From the NCBI GenBank assembly GCA_014379705.1, contig JACMLI010000435.1, positions 1 through 6,968 of the forward strand: a stretch of 6,968 bases of DNA, written 5' to 3'. Of this stretch, positions 5,345-6,968 are shown piece by piece. The position numbers were made by a program, and so were the translations under genes. Under the pieces are notes generated by a model, which saw nothing but the letters and a program-made list of their open reading frames with translations, was not told the DNA's origin and made no database searches. This stretch comes from Gemmatimonadaceae bacterium (GTDB lineage Bacteria > Gemmatimonadota > Gemmatimonadetes > Gemmatimonadales > Gemmatimonadaceae). Position 1 is the first letter of the stretch, and each line of letters opens with the position of its first letter.

Positions 5345-6841
5345 GGCTCTCCCCTCCACTCCCGACATCATTCGTAACAGCAGGTCCTGAGTGGCGTCCG
5401 CCGCAAGGACGTCGCCGACCACGCGTCCCTCGCGCAGCACGAGTATGCGATGCGACAAGCGGAGCAACTCGGGCAGCTCACTCGAGATCAGGATGATGGC
5501 TGTCCCCGCCGCGGCGAGCTCCGCGATGAGTCCGTGGATCTCCGCCTTCGCGCCGACATCGACGCCGCGCGTCGGCTCGTCGAGGATCAGGATGCGAGGG
5601 CGCACCGCCAACCAGCGCCCGAGGACCACCTTCTGCTGGTTGCCCCCTGAGAAGCCGGCGACGGGTGCCTCCGTGTCGGCCGGCTTCACGCGCAGCCGCG
5701 TGACGAGGTCGCGCACGAGGGCGCTCTCCTCACGGCGCCGCACCCACGTGAGCCGCGAAAGGCGATCGAGGATGGAGAGCGCGATGTTGCGACGCGATCC
5801 CTCGCCCGGCACGATCCCCTGCCGCTTGCGATCCTCGGGCACGAGCCCGAAGCCAAGACGAATCGCCTCGCGGGGATGCGTGAGCCGCACCTCCTTGCCG
5901 CGCACGCGCACGCGCCCACTCGCCCGACCATCGAGGCCGAAGAGTGCCGCTGCGACCTCGGATCGTCCCGAGCCTACAAGTCCGGAGAAGCCAAGGACTT
6001 CACCCTGCTGCACCGTGAGTGAGACGTCGGAGAACTTGCCCGGTGAGCTCAGCCCGCTCACCTCGAGCACCTGCTCCGTCCCGGTCGTCATCGCGTGCGG
6101 CGGGAAGTACTCGGCGAGCGGGCGCCCGATCATGAGCTGCACCAGGTCATCGACCGTGACGTCGCCGAGCGCGCGCGTCGCCACGTGGTGTCCATCGCGC
6201 AGGACGCTGACGGTGTCGCAGAGCCGGTAGATCTCCGGCATGCGGTGCGACACATAGATGCACGTAATCCCCCGCGCCTTGAGCCGCTCGATCAGCTCGA
6301 AGAGGTGCTCGGCTTCCCCCTGGCTCAGGGAGCTCGTCGGCTCGTCGAACACGATGACGCGTGCACCGCCGCACACCGCGGCCGCGATCTGGACCAGCTG
6401 GTGCTGTGCAACGCTCAAGTCACCGAGCGTGCGTCGGACGTCGACGGAGCCGCCGACCTCCTTCATCATCGACTCGGCGCGCGCGACCATGGCGTCCCGG
6501 TCGAGCCACCCGCGGCGGCGGGGAAGGTCGCCAAGCACGAGGTTCTCGGCGACCGAGAGGTTGTGGCAGAGCGTGGGCTCCTGGTGCACCATCGCGACCC
6601 CCGCAGCCTGTGCGTCACGCACGCCGTCGAAGTGCATCGCCTTCCCCTCGACGAACACGGTTCCACTGTCCGGCACGTGCACCCCGGCCAGGATCCTGCC
6701 TAACGTGCTCTTCCCCGCCCCATTCTCCCCGCACAACGCATGGCACGCTCCCGCCGCGACCTCCAGGCTCACGCCATCGAGCGCGAGCGACCCGGGAAAC
6801 CGCTTCGTGATGCCTTCAAACCGAACCGCCGCACCGGTCAT
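5327..6841 (-). CDS. RbsA/MglA-type monosaccharide ABC transporter ATP-binding protein
   Basis: 504 residues with two fused nucleotide-binding domains, the standard size for sugar-importer ATPases of the RbsA/MglA/XylG group. Domain 1: Walker A GENGAGKST (38-46, Lys44), Q-loop Gln87, signature-like LSVAQHQ (142-148), Walker B VIVFDEPT (162-169, Glu167), H-loop His199. Domain 2: degenerate Walker A GLVGSGRSE (287-295, Arg in place of Lys), signature FSGGNQQK (397-404), Walker B ILILDEPT (417-424) and Ser in place of the H-loop His (about 453-454). This asymmetry is normal for the group, in which one site hydrolyses ATP well. It should drive sugar uptake at the inner membrane with a permease and a periplasmic binding protein, neither in the window. 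ATG 6841 is chosen because family homology begins at once; GTG 6895 would add 18 residues encoded by a tandem repeat. No good Shine-Dalgarno sequence precedes 6841. The last residues (VIGES) are encoded within or beside the heptamer array. The sugar cannot be assigned. Confidence 0.93.
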   Translation of the reverse strand: MTGAAVRFEGITKRFPGSLALDGVSLEVAAGACHALCGENGAGKSTLGRILAGVHVPDSGTVFVEGKAMHFDGVRDAQAAGVAMVHQEPTLCHNLSVAENLVLGDLPRRRGWLDRDAMVARAESMMKEVGGSVDVRRTLGDLSVAQHQLVQIAAAVCGGARVIVFDEPTSSLSQGEAEHLFELIERLKARGITCIYVSHRMPEIYRLCDTVSVLRDGHHVATRALGDVTVDDLVQLMIGRPLAEYFPPHAMTTGTEQVLEVSGLSSPGKFSDVSLTVQQGEVLGFSGLVGSGRSEVAAALFGLDGRASGRVRVRGKEVRLTHPREAIRLGFGLVPEDRKRQGIVPGEGSRRNIALSILDRLSRLTWVRRREESALVRDLVTRLRVKPADTEAPVAGFSGGNQQKVVLGRWLAVRPRILILDEPTRGVDVGAKAEIHGLIAELAAAGTAIILISSELPELLRLSHRILVLREGRVVGDVLAADATQDLLLRMMSGVEGRAVIGES

Positions 6842-6853
6842 GGGAGTTGTTTG

Positions 6854-6886
6854 TGGACGGATGGACGGGTGGACGGGATGGACGGG
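6854..6886. repeat. Tandem array of a TGGACGGG-like 8-9-mer
   Basis: Four units in direct order: TGGACGGA, TGGACGGG, TGGACGGGA, TGGACGGG, just upstream of the ABC ATPase start. Together with 6941-6966 it makes up most of the non-coding leader. Confidence 0.75.
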
Positions 6887-6900
6887 TGACGACACTGGGT

Positions 6901-6926
6901 CCCGGATCTGCGCTTCGCTTGCCGGG
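6901..6926. other. Hairpin-forming element in the repeat-rich leader
   Basis: CCCGG (6901-6905) pairs with CCGGG (6922-6926), and a further GCG/CGC pair (6910-6912, 6916-6918) lies in the loop. GC-rich stem-loops flanked by intergenic repeats recall REP-type elements. The placement between two opposite repeat arrays supports a structured intergenic element over a terminator, as no T-tract follows. Confidence 0.35.
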
Positions 6927-6940
6927 GTTGCCGGTTGTTA

Positions 6941-6966
6941 CCCGTCAATCCCGTCCCCCCCGTCCA
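6941..6966. repeat. Inverted-orientation copies of the TGGACGGG-like repeat
   Basis: CCCGTCAAT (6941-6949), CCCGTCC (6950-6956) and CCCGTCCA (6959-6966) are reverse complements of the units at 6854-6886. They make an imperfect inverted repeat around the hairpin. The window ends here, so the array may continue. Confidence 0.6.
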
Positions 6967-6968
6967 CC

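Noticed and set aside
5391..6230. Plus-strand ORF of 279 codons opposite the ABC ATPase
   Set aside because: Ser/Arg/Thr-rich antisense shadow of a complete ATPase gene; no motif and no ribosome binding site.
6842..6895. Extension of the ABC ATPase to GTG 6895
   Set aside because: The added 18 residues are translated from the TGGACGGG-like repeat array and have no counterpart in RbsA-type proteins, whose homology starts just after ATG 6841.

Overview
High-GC (roughly two-thirds G+C) bacterial DNA, most likely from the Gemmatimonadota. This is an inference from three things: the families present (an exported sortilin-type BNR propeller with poly-Gly linkers, and a small plug-like lipoprotein of a kind I associate with that phylum), codon use dominated by G/C-ending codons, and four copies of the octamer GCCTAACG/CGTTAGGC. 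No rRNA, tRNA, CRISPR array, integrase or transposase is visible.

Layout. (1) 1-2636, minus: the first 878 residues of a secreted multi-repeat BNR/sortilin-like beta-propeller protein. The N-terminus is complete and the C-terminus runs off the left edge. It is the largest gene in the window. (2) 2637-2725: a short divergent promoter gap. (3) 2726-3148, plus: a 140-residue exported, probably lipid-anchored protein resembling an isolated TonB-receptor plug. It ends 5 bp from the convergent stop of the next gene. (4) 3154-6841, minus: a co-directional sugar-metabolism block. In transcription order it holds an RbsA/MglA-type double-ATPase sugar ABC subunit (5327-6841), a 105-codon remnant-like ORF (5013-5330), a FadR/FCD-type GntR regulator (4229-4945) and an NAD(P)-dependent Gfo/Idh/MocA oxidoreductase (3154-4164). 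(5) 6842-6968: a non-coding, repeat-rich leader with inverted arrays of a TGGACGGG-like unit around a small hairpin.

How the genes may work together: the ATPase would power uptake of a monosaccharide (its permease and binding protein are not in the window), the Gfo/Idh/MocA enzyme would oxidise a sugar or sugar derivative, and the GntR protein would sense a carboxylate or sugar-acid metabolite. A perfect 15-bp AT-centred palindrome between gntR and the oxidoreductase gene is the best operator candidate. The ORF between the ATPase and gntR looks like pieces of two carbohydrate-active enzymes joined together, which suggests the locus once carried glycan-degrading genes that were lost by deletion.

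The least expected signals are the over-represented octamer (two copies carry stop codons, two supply rare TTA Leu codons), the operator-like palindrome, the chimeric remnant, and a heptanucleotide tandem array that supplies the ATPase stop codon. I see no clearly new defence or mobile system.
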